Notes: generated from the letters alone by a model not told the origin. Numbered from the stretch's first letter, positions 1 through 21,876 are shown. The stretch is DNA of 64,000 nt from Brachyhypopomus gauderio (GCF_052324685.1 NC_135223.1:16599622-16663621); one strand, 5' to 3'. Program-made: numbers and translations.

Positions 1-485
1 ACCCATCTCAGGACTCAGCTCCTCCATACACATGCACTGTCATGCACAGATGAAGAAGTACAGTACACTACATCTATTTATTATACCGGTATATTTCAAG
101 TGGCAGCTTCAACAACAATGTCCTACTCAGTAAATTTAGGCTTCAGGGGTTGGCTTGTAGTGGGAAGTGGGTATAAATGATTACTTTCTGAACAAAGTTC
201 GTATTGTTCCCTGGGTTGATTGGGCGGTATGTGGGTGAACAGGTGGTTCAAACTGTGATTTGCTATATGATAATGACTTTCAAAGATGTTGTTTTAAATT
301 TGTACTAAGTATGCACTGTTCTAGCTGTGTGTTGAGTGTTGTTGTGGAAAGGACAACTTGCTATGCTTTCTTTGCATTCCAGGTGACGTTCTTGTTTAAG
401 CTGACCAGAAAGGAACCTGGCAGCTGTCTCTGACTGATCGGTCTGGGCTGTTCAGGGTGCTTGTGGAACTCAATTATCATCTCAG
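1..485. other. Left-edge non-coding stretch
   Basis: I see no convincing coding exon, RNA gene or repeat boundary here. The only nearby coding-like signal is the minus-strand open frame that begins just to the right. Confidence 0.4.
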
Positions 486-701
486 CTATTTGAATGATGT
501 CCCAGGCTGATAATGGCATACCAGGACATAGCACATCCTTCCTCTCTGACTCACCTCATCTGTGATCATGTGAGGCTGAAGTATGACAGCAGTGTGATTG
601 GCAAACTGCAGCACTTTGACTGGTGGGGTCATTAATAGACAGTTGATGTAAAACAGTGCATGGGGGAAAGAGCACAAAGCTTTCTGGTCCACCATTTCCA
701 T
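486..701 (-). other. Exon-like open frame, unrecognised
   Basis: On the minus strand an open frame runs from the edge of a CACTA-like element (701) leftwards. About 51 codons in, it meets GAG|GTGAGT, a very good splice donor, near 549. The peptide before the donor has ordinary protein-like composition, with no low complexity and a stretch reading FANHTAVILQPHMITDE. I do not recognise the family. No acceptor is visible on its 5' side because the mobile element starts there, so this may be an exon cut off by the insertion, a pseudogene piece or chance. No partner exon was found. Confidence 0.2.
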
Positions 702-901
702 GTAAAATTACAGTAATTTACTGGCAGCAGTTTCACCAGTATTATACCCTATTTTTACAGTACGGATACTGTAATTACAATTACAGCATAATACTGTAAA
801 CACAATCTACACAATATTACTGTTTTTTTTAACCTACAGCAATTTACTGTTAATTTCTGTTACAGCTAACAGAACTCTGTATACAAAAACAACAGCTCAA
901 A

Positions 902-1030
902 GGGCAGCAGTAGCTCAGTGGTTAAGACGTTGGTGTTGCAATCCAAAGGTCCTGAGTTCGAATCCCCCCCTCCTCCTAGCTGCCACTGCTGGGCCCCTGA
1001 GCAAGACCCTTAACCATCAATGGCTGGGTT
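902..1030 (+). mobile_element. tRNA-derived SINE, plus strand, 3' truncated
   Basis: The head is tRNA-like: an A box around TAGCTCAGTGG (911-921) and a B box GAGTTCGAATCC (954-965). It is followed by the fish SINE body GGGCCCCTGAGCAAGACCC (about 990-1008). The usual LINE-derived 3' tail is missing because the sequence runs straight into a second, oppositely oriented SINE. This is not a functional tRNA gene: the acceptor stem is not closed and the body continues past the B box. Confidence 0.6.
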
Positions 1031-1223
1031 TATATTTATGGCATTTGGCAGACGCCCTTATCCAGAGCAACTTACATTTTAATCTCATTTTTATACAAGT
1101 GAGCAATTTGGGGGTTAAGGGCCTTGCTCAGGGGCACCTCAGTCATGGCCTAAGGTCTGGAAATTGAACCCACGACCCTCCGGTCACAAGACCAGTTCCC
1201 TAACCACCAGGCCATGACTGCCC
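1031..1223 (-). mobile_element. tRNA-derived SINE, minus strand, full tail
   Basis: Read on the minus strand it starts with a tRNA-like head at 1223 (A box around GGCCTGGTGGTTAG, B box around GTGGGTTCAATTTCC). It continues through the conserved body with GCCCCTGAGCAAGGCCC and ends with the tail GGATAAGGGCGTCTGCCAAA (about 1039-1058). That tail matches the L2-type LINE 3' end seen at the right edge of this window (about 63596-63621). Confidence 0.6.
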
Positions 1224-2552
1224 TTATATAAAATTCTAGCCTAAGTATTTTTCTAATATTTTTTGTTAGCTTCGTACGGTTAGCTAAAAACTTAGATTAG
1301 GTTTTCAGGTCCACGATGTAACTTGCACCACAATGCAGTGTTACAACTGCTAAAACACTCAAGCAAGTAGAAAAAAATAGGGAAAAAACTCAGGATTTTC
1401 TAATCTCCCAGCAGCCATTGCTAATTACAGTTAATTACTGTAATTAGGAAATGCTCAAAAGGGGGCGCTCGAATTACAGCAAAGATACCCACAATGCTTA
1501 TCAGTTCACAGCAACTTCCTGTATATGAAGTATACAGTAGTTTACTGTCAGATTTTCCCTGTAAATTTATAGTCCTGTTAAAGAACAGTAAATTACCAAT
1601 TTTCTGTTTGTATTAACAGTAGAGTGCTGTTTTCAAAAATAACAGGTTAATACTGTTGGAATTCTGCTGTAAATTAACAGCAATTTTTTACAGTGTACCA
1701 CCTCAATCCTTCATATCAATTAAAAGTTGCATGTCCATTCATTAAGATGATGCCCTAATTTCTACAAACTTACTAATTTATTGTTAATGTCTGCATTTGT
1801 ATACACATCCAAGAGTCCAGACCCAGAAGTCTGGAGTAAAAAAGTAAAAATGTTAGATACCAGTGAATGCACTGGTAGTGTGTTAGTTAATGTGTGCTAG
1901 TAACGTCTATTAACAGTTATTACAGCTATTATGGTTATTACACTGAACTACAGCAGTATTATTGACATCCAGATGAAAAGGGAGAGGCACCGTTTCAGCA
2001 CTAGAGGCGGGAGGTGGGAGGAGGGAGCGTGTTGCCACCTCCTCGTTGAGACCTGTGGTTCAGTCATTTGTGAGAGTGCTCTCCTTTAAGCTCTCTTTCT
2101 GCATCTCCTCCTTCATTACGCACTCCCACCACACTCACACACATTTTAATTTCACTTCAAAGAAGTCACACTACTTAGGGTCGCTCTGATGATCTCTTTT
2201 AATGGCTGATGCCAAGGTTGGTCCTCATTCTTCACTGACAAATTTGCCAACAGTCTCACCAGATGAGGACTTCACTTTTTGACAATTACTGCCCTGAACA
2301 TCAACAAGGCAGCATAGCAGTAGCGTTGCCCCTGTTGTTAGGAGGTTCTCAATCAATCACTAGCTTGACAGCATGCCTGTGACTTCACAGGAAAACAAGT
2401 AGATCATCGAGCTAAAAGAACAAAGGGGCAAGAAGCAATGTTGAAAATGAAGTGCGGTGCTAGCAAAAAAAAAAAAAAACTGAAATCCTAAGAACTCTTG
2501 TGTCTGAAATAACAATAAATTATAATGATATATCTAATTTTGCATCACAGAT

Positions 2553-2555
<3 letters not shown>

Positions 2556-2592
<37 letters not shown>
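2556..2592. repeat. (TA)n microsatellite
   Basis: Uninterrupted TA dinucleotides over about 37 bp. Confidence 0.95.
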
Positions 2593-2594
<2 letters not shown>

Positions 2595-3702
2595 GCTCTG
2601 TCCTACAAACCTGCACATACAAAAACGACTCCTATGAGTCATTACATTAAAATGCCAGTCATATGAAAGAAAAAAAAATCCCATCAGTCAGTGAGTCACA
2701 AGTATTGAATATTACAGACAGAACACACTACATAGTTAGACACAGTGATCAATGCTAAAACAAGCTTTTTATCAGTATTCTTGCTTCTAATCACAGTCTC
2801 AGAGAAACCCAAGTATTATACTCTCCATATAGATTCAAAGCAAACCATGTGACAAATAAAAAAAACTAGCATTGTGCACAAAGAAGTAACTTTTCACTGA
2901 CATCATAATCTCAAGAGTTAAAATGGGAGCAAGTGTTACTTGTTTGGTAGGCCACCAAGACTTACAACACTTACCACACCCTGGCCGCAAAACGTACTTT
3001 GTGTAACATGATATTTGTTAATGTCTTCATTAATTGAGAACCCTGTCAATGAATGTCCTGCATGGTTTGCTCAGGCTTCAGGAAACTATGTCTTTTTCAT
3101 TTTCATAGTCTTATTTAATCAGGGCTCTTGTAATGCAATAAAATACAAGATTACAGTTTGCCCATAACAGAAATCCACCAAGACTCCACATTCTTGCTAA
3201 CCTGTGAGAAACAGTGATAAAACCTGAGTGCGCATGCACACCACAAAACATTGCATTATGTTTTTACATTCCTTGCATTGATTCACTCCACGCCTGGTCC
3301 CAGTGATGCGGGAGGAAATGTACTGTGCTCCTGCGACCCACTTAGATTCATCTTGTTTGAGCTCCTCCCCTTCACCACTGTTTCACAGGGACAGCATGCC
3401 TCTTTAATTACACTCCATGCTTTGGTAAACCTTATTTCTCCTCTTCATGCACCACCCTCTGCTGCCACACGCTCTGCCTACTTCAGCCACCACACCTGCT
3501 TTGTTAGCATTCTGTCTGACAACATGTGAAAAGGCTGTACATGCCAATAGCACAGCATAATAACAATTGTAAAATGATACAAATATGGAATAGCATAAAA
3601 ATACACATAGACCTTCATGTCCAGTGACTCAATCAAATGTATATTACACAAACAGCATGTTCATAATCTCGTTCTTCCTTTGTCATGCAGCTTGTCTGAA
3701 GT

Positions 3703-3743
3703 CCACACACACATAAACACACACACACACGCACGAACGCACG

Positions 3744-3810
<67 letters not shown>

Positions 3811-3819
3811 GAACGCACG

Positions 3820-3873
<54 letters not shown>

Positions 3874-3892
3874 AACACACACACTCAAAACA
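3703..3892. repeat. (CA)n microsatellite with repeated interruption
   Basis: A CA tract of about 190 bp. An interruption block, GCACGAACGCACGCATACAC, occurs identically at 3731-3750 and 3807-3826, 76 bp apart, so the tract grew partly by duplication of a larger unit. The long His/Thr and Val/Cys open frames over it are translation of the repeat, not genes. Confidence 0.95.
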
Positions 3893-5939
3893 TTTAAGTT
3901 GATCTGTATTGTGTTATTTTCAGCTTTTGATGTTTAGAGTGGTTCTAGCGATGCCAACCCCAGCCACTAATTTTCAATTTTGGAAAGCAGCATGACAAAA
4001 AGCTATTGGATTGCAACTGTGCTACAAGTGTGATGACCATGTTTCCTTTTGAGCATTAGCCAGCACTGGATGCAGTGGATGCCAAAATCAATGTGTGTGT
4101 GTAGTTTATAATGCATCTGAACAGCCCTCTTATAATTGCACAGCTTCCAACACAATGCAAGTGATGATCACAACTCTGGCACGTGAAATGTATATAAGGT
4201 GCCTAATAGAAAATGTTTACCTTGTGTCTTAAACTATATCCAGCTGCAACCGCTGTCTCATTGTATCAGTTTTGTGGAAATGAAAGGAAATGTTAGTTTT
4301 AGATTGCATGTTAACTATAGATCAATCTCTATGATTATTTCCCCTTAAAAGACCTAAGAAAGTTAGCCATCGAGCAAATGTTTTGACTTCACCTATGACC
4401 AGTGTATCAAACGTTTTGTGTAATGTTTATAAGCAGAGATGAGTTGCGCTGTTACAACAATCACAAAAATGTACAAATACGTGCTTAGTACACAAATGAA
4501 ATAATGTTATAAGATTTTACCAACACAAAATTTTACAGAAAGCCAACAGATTGTTTTTAAAAAGTTGAATATGCATACTGAAATGTCCACTGCATGACCA
4601 AGACACCAAAATATTTAACAAAGTGTACTAAAATGATTTCCCCACTGCAGTCTGTAGACATAGGGACATACAGTGAACACAACAGGAATGTCCAGCATGT
4701 AAAACATTCTCAAGGCCTCATCATAGCTCCTGTAGTTCACCTGGCAGGAAGCACAGGTGCTAGTAACCACAAGGTCAGGGGTTAATTTCCCAGGGAGCAC
4801 ACATACTGTCATACAGCTAAATATGTTAGTCCTCCTGGATAACAATGTCTCTCAAAAGGTCATCAATGCAATCAAAGCCACCTGGTCTATCTTCTTTCTT
4901 AAGTCTGGAGCTGAGCAACATATGTGTTATCAATGAGTGCCCACAAACTCTAACAAGTGTTCATACCAGTGGCTCCCAGCAGAAAACCCTTGTCATGGTG
5001 CACCTGTGCTCGATCTGACCATGGCCTGGATTCTGAGCACTGGTTTGCATTTTGAGAACTGACGAGTCATGACACATTCAAGGTTCGTAGACAGTTTATA
5101 AGAACTATTCTGACAGAGATAGAATGCATGTAAGTGACACCTGTATCTATCCATCTTTCCTCTCTAAACTCAAGAATCTGTTGGTTTATCTAGATGACAA
5201 TCAAGTGATTGTTATCTACCTGATTCTAACTGATTTTATACTACACATTCATATCATGTATGCTTCATAAAAACATCAAGAGTTCATAAATGCTGCTCAT
5301 TAAGCATTGCATACAGTAATGCTTAATGTATGCAAAGGGCAGGTTCTGTGTCACGCTCTTTTTTACAATTTAACCATTTTACAGCTAGGGGTTAATCTGT
5401 TGTGTGTATCAGCAACAGAAAAGGGGCCTCACCAGGAATGTTCTGAAAGAAGCCTGATCAATAAGGCCAGATAAAGCAGGACCTGACACTAGCATCCACC
5501 CTCTCTTGGGGATACATTTAAAAGTCCATAACAGTAGGTAGCCATTCTCTACTTTTGGCTCAGAGCTTCATGTATACCAATCAGAAAGGCAGAATAAGTA
5601 GAGTGGGCTACAAAGGTGCAGACATCGTGGGTCATCTCAGGTTAAGGAGAGAGACATGAAGGTCACTGATCATTTGCTGTTTGTCAGTTCATGCGCAGAC
5701 AAATGTCATGACTCTTAGGTAAAGACAAGGCTCCCCTTGAAGGACTAAACAAGAGCCTTAATCGTGAGATCACTTTGGACTGCCCTTGGGGCCAGTGATC
5801 AATACAACAGCAGTGGAGACATGACAAGTACTTACACTGCCAGGAAAACACATTGTTTACAACACTGACTAGCATGTGCATGTGTGTGCACATTGAAGTC
5901 ACTTTGAATCTCTGCATATGTACAATTATATACAATTAC

Positions 5940-5948
<9 letters not shown>

Positions 5949-6012
<64 letters not shown>

Positions 6013-6066
6013 TGTGTCTGTGTGTCTGTCTGTCTGTCGGTCTGTCTGTCTGTCTGTCTGTCTGTC
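5949..6066. repeat. (TG)n-(TCTG)n compound microsatellite
   Basis: About 31 TG units pass into TCTG tetranucleotides. A short TA run (about 5940-5948) precedes it. Open frames across it are repeat artefacts. Confidence 0.95.
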
Positions 6067-6334
6067 CAAACTTCTACTTTTATATATACCTATGATGCTT
6101 TCCATACAATGTCCTGAAGACATTGTCACATTTGCAGAACACTTGACTTATAAGATGAGGAAATTAAGTTCTGAAAGAAGACTATTTGCTGAGGGTGCAT
6201 CTAAAATTGTGTGAATTGTGAATGAATTTGCATATAGGCATACATATTGACCAAATTCTATTTCTCTCAAAAACAGACATAAGCATAACACATTTGATTA
6301 AAATGTCTTTGCTACTATTGAAAACATACATTCA

Positions 6335-6372
6335 GTCAGGTGTGTCCAAACTTTTGACTGGTACTGTATATA
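6335..6372. mobile_element. Tc1-like terminal inverted repeat fragment
   Basis: The sequence TGTGTCCAAACTTTTGACTG followed by GTACTGTATAT is the end of a widespread fish Tc1-like family (complement: ATACAGTACCAGTCAAAAGT). No transposase frame and no opposite end could be found nearby, so this is a remnant or the edge of a small non-autonomous copy. Confidence 0.5.
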
Positions 6373-7763
6373 TATAAAAACTCCCCACTCATCCACCCCC
6401 AGGTAGTCTTTTTTCCTTCAAGCTCAGGTCCTCTACCAGAGTCCTGGGAGCTTGTGGTTTCCTGCTTAGTATCCTAGCTGTTCCCAGGACTGCACTCTCC
6501 TGGACAGAAATCTGAGTTGTTGCAGGGATCTACTGGAACCACTCACACAGTTTGGGGGTTTACAGCCCCTAGTTCTCCAATTACTTGTGGAACCACTGTT
6601 GCCGTCAATTTTCACGTCTTTTATAACTCTTCTCTCAGCCCTGAATATTTCTCAAGCTTTTTCTCAACACCTCCTACTGCCTACCTCACTAACAATGAGA
6701 GTTAGAAATAAGAGAGTCAAACCGGCTTAGGTGTCACCCCGAGTCAACAAGGTCTGATGCTGCGGACCAGCGCAATCAGATGAAAACTGGACTACTGGAG
6801 CACATACAAGACATGGACGAGAGTGGAGGACAGGGGACTGTTAGAAAGCTGCACAAGCAACCCCAGTGCAAAAGGGTATATGCAGAGGATGTGGAAACTA
6901 TATATATGTATGTAGGTGTATGTTTTTGTGAGGGAGTCAGACAAGGAGTACAAGCAGTGTGCTCTATGGTATATGTGCAGTGATGTCATTTTACATCACT
7001 GTGCTGTGCTCCCTGATGTCATACTAAAATACATTTACTTTTAAAACTGGAAAATTGGAAAGAGAAATTTATTCTTGAAGACTCCAGACATTTTATTGTA
7101 AGGCATGGGAAATTAACATTAATATATAGCATAAAGAGAGTTTTCATCAGTTTTAGACCAACTAAGGAGAAAACAACTGGTGAAGTCAAACAAGGACAAA
7201 GGTCACAAATAAATGATGAGTGACGAAGCATAATGATTCCAAGGTCAGCTGGTGTTGTCACACAGTGATAATTAGTGGGAACCAATGGCTGGCTATGAAG
7301 ATGCTATCAGACAAATAGCATGTTTCTCCTCAAAAGGCAGGCATTCACAAATAGTTTACATTAGTTTATAGTTTAGTTATTTCAAAAACACATCCAGAAA
7401 ATTAGACTGAAAGCTAAAAGCTAGTTCATCTGGCAGTAATCACTGCTTCTGAATGTGTGTGTTAGCCCACACTGACAGATTCATGCTGATGATTAATATT
7501 GTTTAATTAATGTTGTTTAAGGGTCTGTCTGGTCTTTACAGTAGATAACAAATATGGGATGTGAAGCCGTCCCTAGTGTCAATAAATCAGATATTGACCA
7601 TGATGATTTATGATGCTATTTTTAACATAGTTAGAAGATCACTGTATTACCGTATCACTGCAGCCTGATATCAATATTATATAGACTTTATCACACAGTA
7701 GGTAAAACTCAAACAATGTCCTCTCACTAACCCCACTCAGATTCACATCCTCCTCCTCTTCAT

Positions 7764-7765
<2 letters not shown>

Positions 7766-7817
<52 letters not shown>

Positions 7818-7832
7818 TCTATCTCTCTCTCA
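7766..7832. repeat. (CT)n microsatellite
   Basis: An imperfect CT tract of about 67 bp with scattered TTTCT interruptions. Confidence 0.95.
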
Positions 7833-9300
7833 GATAGAAATATAGAAATATGTTATGCAGTATATTATCTGAACCTTCTTAGGCTTTTCAAGATTCATTG
7901 CCAGTTGATCCACAGTACAAAACACAATATATCATTCTGTGTCTTACGGTTATTTGTTGCCCACGCAGGTGGAACTCAAAAGTCAGCACAGAGGCCTCTA
8001 GAATGTACATGGTTGGATAGGCTTTAACCTTTTCACAGGGAAGCTGTTCTCAAACAGCTTATTCCTTCTTAAGGCTTTTCAAATACACTATTGGACAATA
8101 TACCATAATAAAGTTGTTTATGTTGTTACTTGAATAAATGTTCCATTGCTGCCGAGAATAAATCACAACTAAATATGAAATATCAGGTCATCCTATGAAA
8201 TACTTCACACGACACTTCGACTGGCCTGATTTCCCCCCTTATTTTCTCCACAGCACTCTAATTCACAGTCAACTGTAGCCTCGCAATTTCTTGTCTTTCA
8301 GGACCTTGGACAAGAGTGCAAGGATCTGCGACGCCGTGTGAAATCCGTGTAGCTTCTGCGACCTCTTCAATTTTAAAGGTCAGTTACTAGGGAAAGTGGC
8401 TCTCTCGTGCATTGAATAAATAAAGCATCGTCCTGCATCTCTAGTGTCGATACTTTAGTCAGTACAGTTGAGACACCTGTTAAGCGTGCAAAAAACGCAG
8501 CTATTATAATGGATACAATGGATATAATAGATACAAGCACAAAACGAACGACTTAATAACGTGTGCGTGTGTGATAATGCATATTTCACTTAAAATGACT
8601 TAAATTAAAATTAAAAGGAAGTTAAATGGCAAACATGCTATGTTGGTTAACACCGCAATAAGATGTCTGTAAACAGTTACCCCTCCACAGATACTTATGC
8701 AAGCAATACAATCAACTGTGAAGTGGAACTAAACATACTAAACATGATTGCCGAAAATAGGACGTAATCATTTTGATTGCCGTGATTTTTCCACGTTGAC
8801 GAGATTTGAGACTTCTTACCTTTTTAGCCTTCACTTAAGTTAAGGTAACCTTGCAACGTTATAACGTATATTACCCCTAGTTCATCCAACTTCTAGAAAT
8901 TTTCTTTGTCCATATTGCTTAAGTTAGGAAAGGTGAAATAATCACTATATAGCTATGATTTTCGCTTTATTATTACAAAAGAAATCAGTTAAGAAAATGA
9001 CTCATTACTATTAAGGAAAACTTTGTGAATATTTACATTTATGAAATAGCTTATATTTACAATTGCTATAAAACGCGCCAGGGAATGTTCCAGATTTAGA
9101 TTCAAAAGGCAGGGAGCTGATCGACGTGTACTTACATGTGAAACTTCTTTTATTAACAGCTTTGTATCCAAAGCGGGCCTTATATTTAAATGACTTCCGA
9201 CATTTCCACAGTGCTGTAGAAAAATCCAAAGAAGTCCAAGTGCATGTCGACCCCTCTTCTGAAATTCATTCCGTCAAAAAAAATAGCCTCTTATAAGGTG

Positions 9301-11460
9301 CTGAGTTGCTGAACCAAGTTCTTCTCTCAGTTCGAATCGCATCGGTCAGGCAAAAAACTGGACCAGGCTAAAATCCGCTCTGTGTGGCATATTGCTGCCT
9401 CTGAAGAGGCTACCTTTGTTGCACTTGTGCCATTTGTCCTGTTTGTAAATCCCAAAAATTATAAAGACTCCGACATATTAAGTTATGATTATCTAAAACA
9501 GACTGTCTTCGTAAATAAAACCACTTTACGCGATCTTTTTAACAGCAGGTAATTAGTCCAAGGAGCGACTTATTGAGAGCGTCGGTGTATCGCAGGCGCT
9601 TATGAGGAACTGAACGTTTGCCAGTCCCCGGCTAAGCTTCTCCGAAAACGCATCCGAACCATTTGATTGCCCTTGAGGAGCGAAGTGAGGAAGTCAGATG
9701 TTCCGTGGTGACGCCTACTGGGTTTCACCGCTCTTTACGCACAAGGCGCGCTGCTTCGCTTTTAGAAAGTTTTATCTGAGAAAATCACGGCTGGAGGTTT
9801 CAGAGTTGCATGCACTGTTAAACAATGTTAGTGGACACGTACATTGCATTACTATCTAGTACACGTTTTTTAATTCAATAATTGAATCTTGTGGCATATG
9901 AGAAACTGCTTTAAAATCGTTGTAGCCTATAGAGGCTGTTTTCTGCAGAAATTAGATGGAAATGCAATTATTTTATGTTTCAAATATATAAACGAATGAC
10001 ATCGACGTCGTTCAGTCATGTTTTAGAATTATACGATCTCTGCTCTGAACAACACATTTTCGTTGTTTTGGTTGTGTGAAATAGGCTAAAGCTTGCCATC
10101 AGCTGAGATTTGCTTATAAACTATCATATAACAATGATTGTAATAGATAATTTATCACATTTCTTATCGAAACCCTGGGATGTTTTATATTTCTGCATAC
10201 ATATACTCATGTTATTTTTGTAACAGAATGTTATCACTACAAGTGTGATACATTGAGCTCAACTCAATATTTCTGCGATCCATGTAGAGTCTGCTGAGGG
10301 TTTCCCCAGAACCACTCTAAAACATGAACGTGCAACCCCCTCTGTCGACGGACCTAAGAGCTTGTTTCTGTCTAAGATGCCTTTTAAAATCTAACATATA
10401 TTACCTTTTAAAAAAATCTAACATATATTATCTAACACATATACCTTTTCGATCTCTAAATTCATGCAGAAAACGAATACTCTCTTTAGTTTAAAAAAAC
10501 AAACAAACAAAAACTGAAGCACAATTATAATGGCTGCCTTTTGGGCCAGGGCAGTGGTGTTAGAATTTTCTACATAATAAATGCTTTCAGAGACTGTTGG
10601 GGTGGGTATGCTGAGCTAACTTTTATTCCAAATGGGCTTGTTCCTTGATTCTCATTTGAATAGCCTGGATATTGTCATAGACTCTGGTTCCAAGTTGATC
10701 TCTCAGTGGATATACTGCTTCATTTGAATTCATTGAACTAGTTAATTAAAGTTCATAGGCATGTGATAGCCTATCTATTTTGGGAAATCAAATGTCTTAA
10801 GTTGGAGCTCTAACGCATGCTGGAGTTATTCTTGTTTTGGTTCCGTCTGGATTCTGGTGTGTATCAGAGGTATACTCAATCTCTCAAATAAAACTGAAGT
10901 GCAGGATATGTACAAATCTCTGGCTGCAGTCTCAGATGACATGTTTTTCAAGACAAGATTCAGACATTAACTGTCACACGTCACACAGGAACACATCAAA
11001 TTCACACAAAATTATTGTTTAAAGTGTACATTTTGACACAAAATTGTCTGCAGGATAACCAAAATAATCCATTAGTGCTAAAACAAAGATTTTAAACAAT
11101 GCTTGAGAGCTTTAAATAGTCCTAGTTTATATCCTGACCTTTCTTTGAATATAATGTCATTGATCATTTTAATAACAATTTTGATTTACTTTTTTTATCC
11201 TGTTAATTTGTGCTTTTCTAAAATGCTATGGAGTCATTTCATCATATAATTTTTTTACCTAGCATATATTCTAGTTTACACATTAACATATCCCAGAAAT
11301 AAAGAAACATACAGCCAACACAATACTACTTCATAGCTCTCTGTGTACAAGAAACACAGTCCTCCTAAAACCACGGCAACCCGGCGCTCTCGGAGATCGC
11401 GAACGTCTTCGGCAGTTTCCGCCCTTTTCCGCCGCGTGGAAGTGACGTTGTGCGTCAACA
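9301..11460. other. Non-coding sequence before wdr48
   Basis: Around 9560-9760 the base composition changes to a comparatively CpG-rich block (GCGTCGGTGTATCGCAGGCG and similar). It could be the promoter of an unseen gene transcribed leftwards or a distal wdr48 element; nothing decides between these. The rest is AT-rich, with a small internal duplication of CTAACATATATTA near 10391-10432. The last 100 bp before wdr48 are GC-rich and form its promoter. Confidence 0.35.
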
Positions 11461-11466
11461 TGTAAG

Positions 11467-11480
<14 letters not shown>
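11370..11480 (+). promoter_or_regulatory. wdr48 promoter with YY1-like start site
   Basis: A short CpG-rich block without a TATA box contains GTGACGTT (CRE-like, near 11441) and TGCGTCAA (near 11451). It ends in AAGATGGCGAC, which overlaps the start codon (11464-11474) and fits the YY1 consensus AAGATGGCGGC often found just downstream of TSSs of housekeeping genes. This layout suggests a TATA-less promoter with a very short 5' UTR. The TSS itself cannot be read from sequence. Confidence 0.5.
11460..11465 (+). promoter_or_regulatory. Start-stop uORF ahead of wdr48
   Basis: ATGTAA is an AUG followed immediately by a stop, with a single G between it and the main ATG at 11467. If transcription starts upstream of 11460, ribosomes would meet a minimal uORF directly before the true start. 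Confidence 0.4.
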
Positions 11481-20269
<8,789 letters not shown>

Positions 20270-20867
20270 GGGGGTGTAGCCCTTCATACATCTGTCAATA
20301 TTTTCATTTGTGAGCATGGTTATGGACCTTCAAACTCGTGCACTGAATGGTTTTCTGGGTCATGTTTTATGCTTTACACAAACACACAATTGTACTGCTC
20401 CTTTGTGTCTTCTGTGAACCCACCAGGACTCTGCAAGCCATAATTCTTATCAATGAAGATCTTGCAGGATCAACCAGGTTTAAGCTGACAGTTTTTGTTT
20501 TCTTTTCTTGTCTGTTTTGTTTTTTTTAACTTTGTTTTGTTTCTTTGATATTGGGAGAGAAGAGTGTGGTAGAAATGGTATCTGCAGTGAATGGTGAACT
20601 AACTAGAAAGAATGCAAAGAGAGGTGTGAATGTTTTTTAATTTCATGCTCATTTAACAGGCCACACCACGTTTAATTGAGTTTTAGTGACTTTTTGTGCT
20701 CAGTCTTTGTCTTGGTACATACCATTTTGGACAAAACCTTTTTTTTTGTGGTGTGAGTGACAGAGTTCATATATTTTGTCTCCACCCTTGTACATTCCAG
20801 AGGTGTTTGTTGGCAGTGACCTTTTAATCCTTCTTATTGTATGTATGGACAAAGGTAAATCAAATTG

Positions 20868-20873
20868 AATAAA
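20868..20873 (+). terminator. wdr48 polyadenylation signal
   Basis: Canonical AATAAA in the first 3' UTR stretch. Further AATAAA-like hexamers near 21528-21537 could be alternatives. Confidence 0.5.
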
Positions 20874-21876
20874 CAGCAAAGTGGAATTGGTTTAAAAATT
20901 AAGTATTTCACTGTATGTAAGGGAGTGCTGCTTTTACTAACTTCCACGTTTGGTTTGGAAGCATACAGATGCACTGAAGTTTTGGTGAAGCTTCCCAAAA
21001 ATGATGTGTCCTCACTACTGCTCTGCTGTATTCATTGATGCCACCATTTTGTACATAGATTGTAATTATTTTGTAGCCGGATTTGAGTTGTTCCCTTGAT
21101 AATCAGGATGTTTTTATTTACTTTTTAAAGCAATTCTGTTATCTTCGAAAAGGTGCTTTTTCATGTGATGTATGATAAATATGATAAAGTGGGCTGTATG
21201 GATGAATCTGGCCCCAGACTTGAAGTAATTAGTGAAGGGTCAATAGAGACCATGGTTTAATTTATGAAAGTCGCTGCTAACAGCTTATCCACCCATCAGA
21301 GGGCAGAAAAATACAATCCCCCCCCCCCCTTCCCCCCTACTCTTTGGAGGGTTTGTGAGACAAAAGTAATTCTTCATCATTAATGGATATCACTGGATGG
21401 CAAAACTCCATTTTTTTAATTTATGCAAAACACGTTGTGCTTTGCAGACTGTTTCAGGCATAACGGAGGTTTTCACAGTGTTATAGAAATGTATTCTATA
21501 TTTGTTTTTAGTCCAAGATAAGAATTTAAATAAATAAATTACTATACATTAAAACGTTGTCTGTTCTAATATGTATTTAAAAACACAATGATCTCTATAT
21601 CACCAATCCTTGTGTTTACACTCTGATGTTTTATTTATTTATTGTGTAATAGCATATTAAGATACTCTGGCAATTTCCTTAAAGTAATCTTCAAAGTAAA
21701 ATCTACATTAAAATCTACATTTACATTCATGTGTTTCCTGCATGAGCTGCGGTATGTAATTAAACTGGTTGGTTAGTTGTGCTCTCCAGGCGGTGGTGTG
21801 TTGCGCAGCGACCGCGCAGGTGGAGAACACCTGTGGGAGTCTGACCATCTCTCATTCACTGTCTCTACCGATCTAC

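Larger units (their letters stand above)
699..1695. mobile_element. CACTA/EnSpm-like MITE, interrupted by SINEs
   Basis: The right end is TTTTTTACAGTG (1684-1695) and the left end is the degenerate counterpart CATGTAAAATTACAG (699 onwards). The body is full of short inverted TTACTGT / ACAGTAA motifs. CACTGTAAAA-type ends are typical of EnSpm/CACTA-derived non-autonomous elements in fish. The 3-bp flanks (TTC and TAC) do not match, so the exact left edge is uncertain. No transposase frame is present. Positions 902-1223 are later SINE insertions. Confidence 0.45.
1696..9300. other. Gene-poor stretch with microsatellites
   Basis: No exon could be supported on either strand. Open frames here are short, lack splice signals in phase, or translate simple repeats. 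Contents are the microsatellites and a Tc1 terminal fragment listed separately, plus an AT-rich background. Distant regulatory sequence of wdr48 or of an unseen gene to the left cannot be excluded. Confidence 0.5.

Noticed and set aside
911..965. A tRNA gene, because A and B box motifs are present
   Set aside because: The sequence continues into a SINE body and does not form a closed acceptor stem.
3617..3888. Several open frames encoding His/Thr or Cys/Val repeats
   Set aside because: They are translations of the CA microsatellite in different frames.
5853..6214. Open frames over the TG/TCTG tract
   Set aside because: Low-complexity translation of a microsatellite with no splice or coding support.
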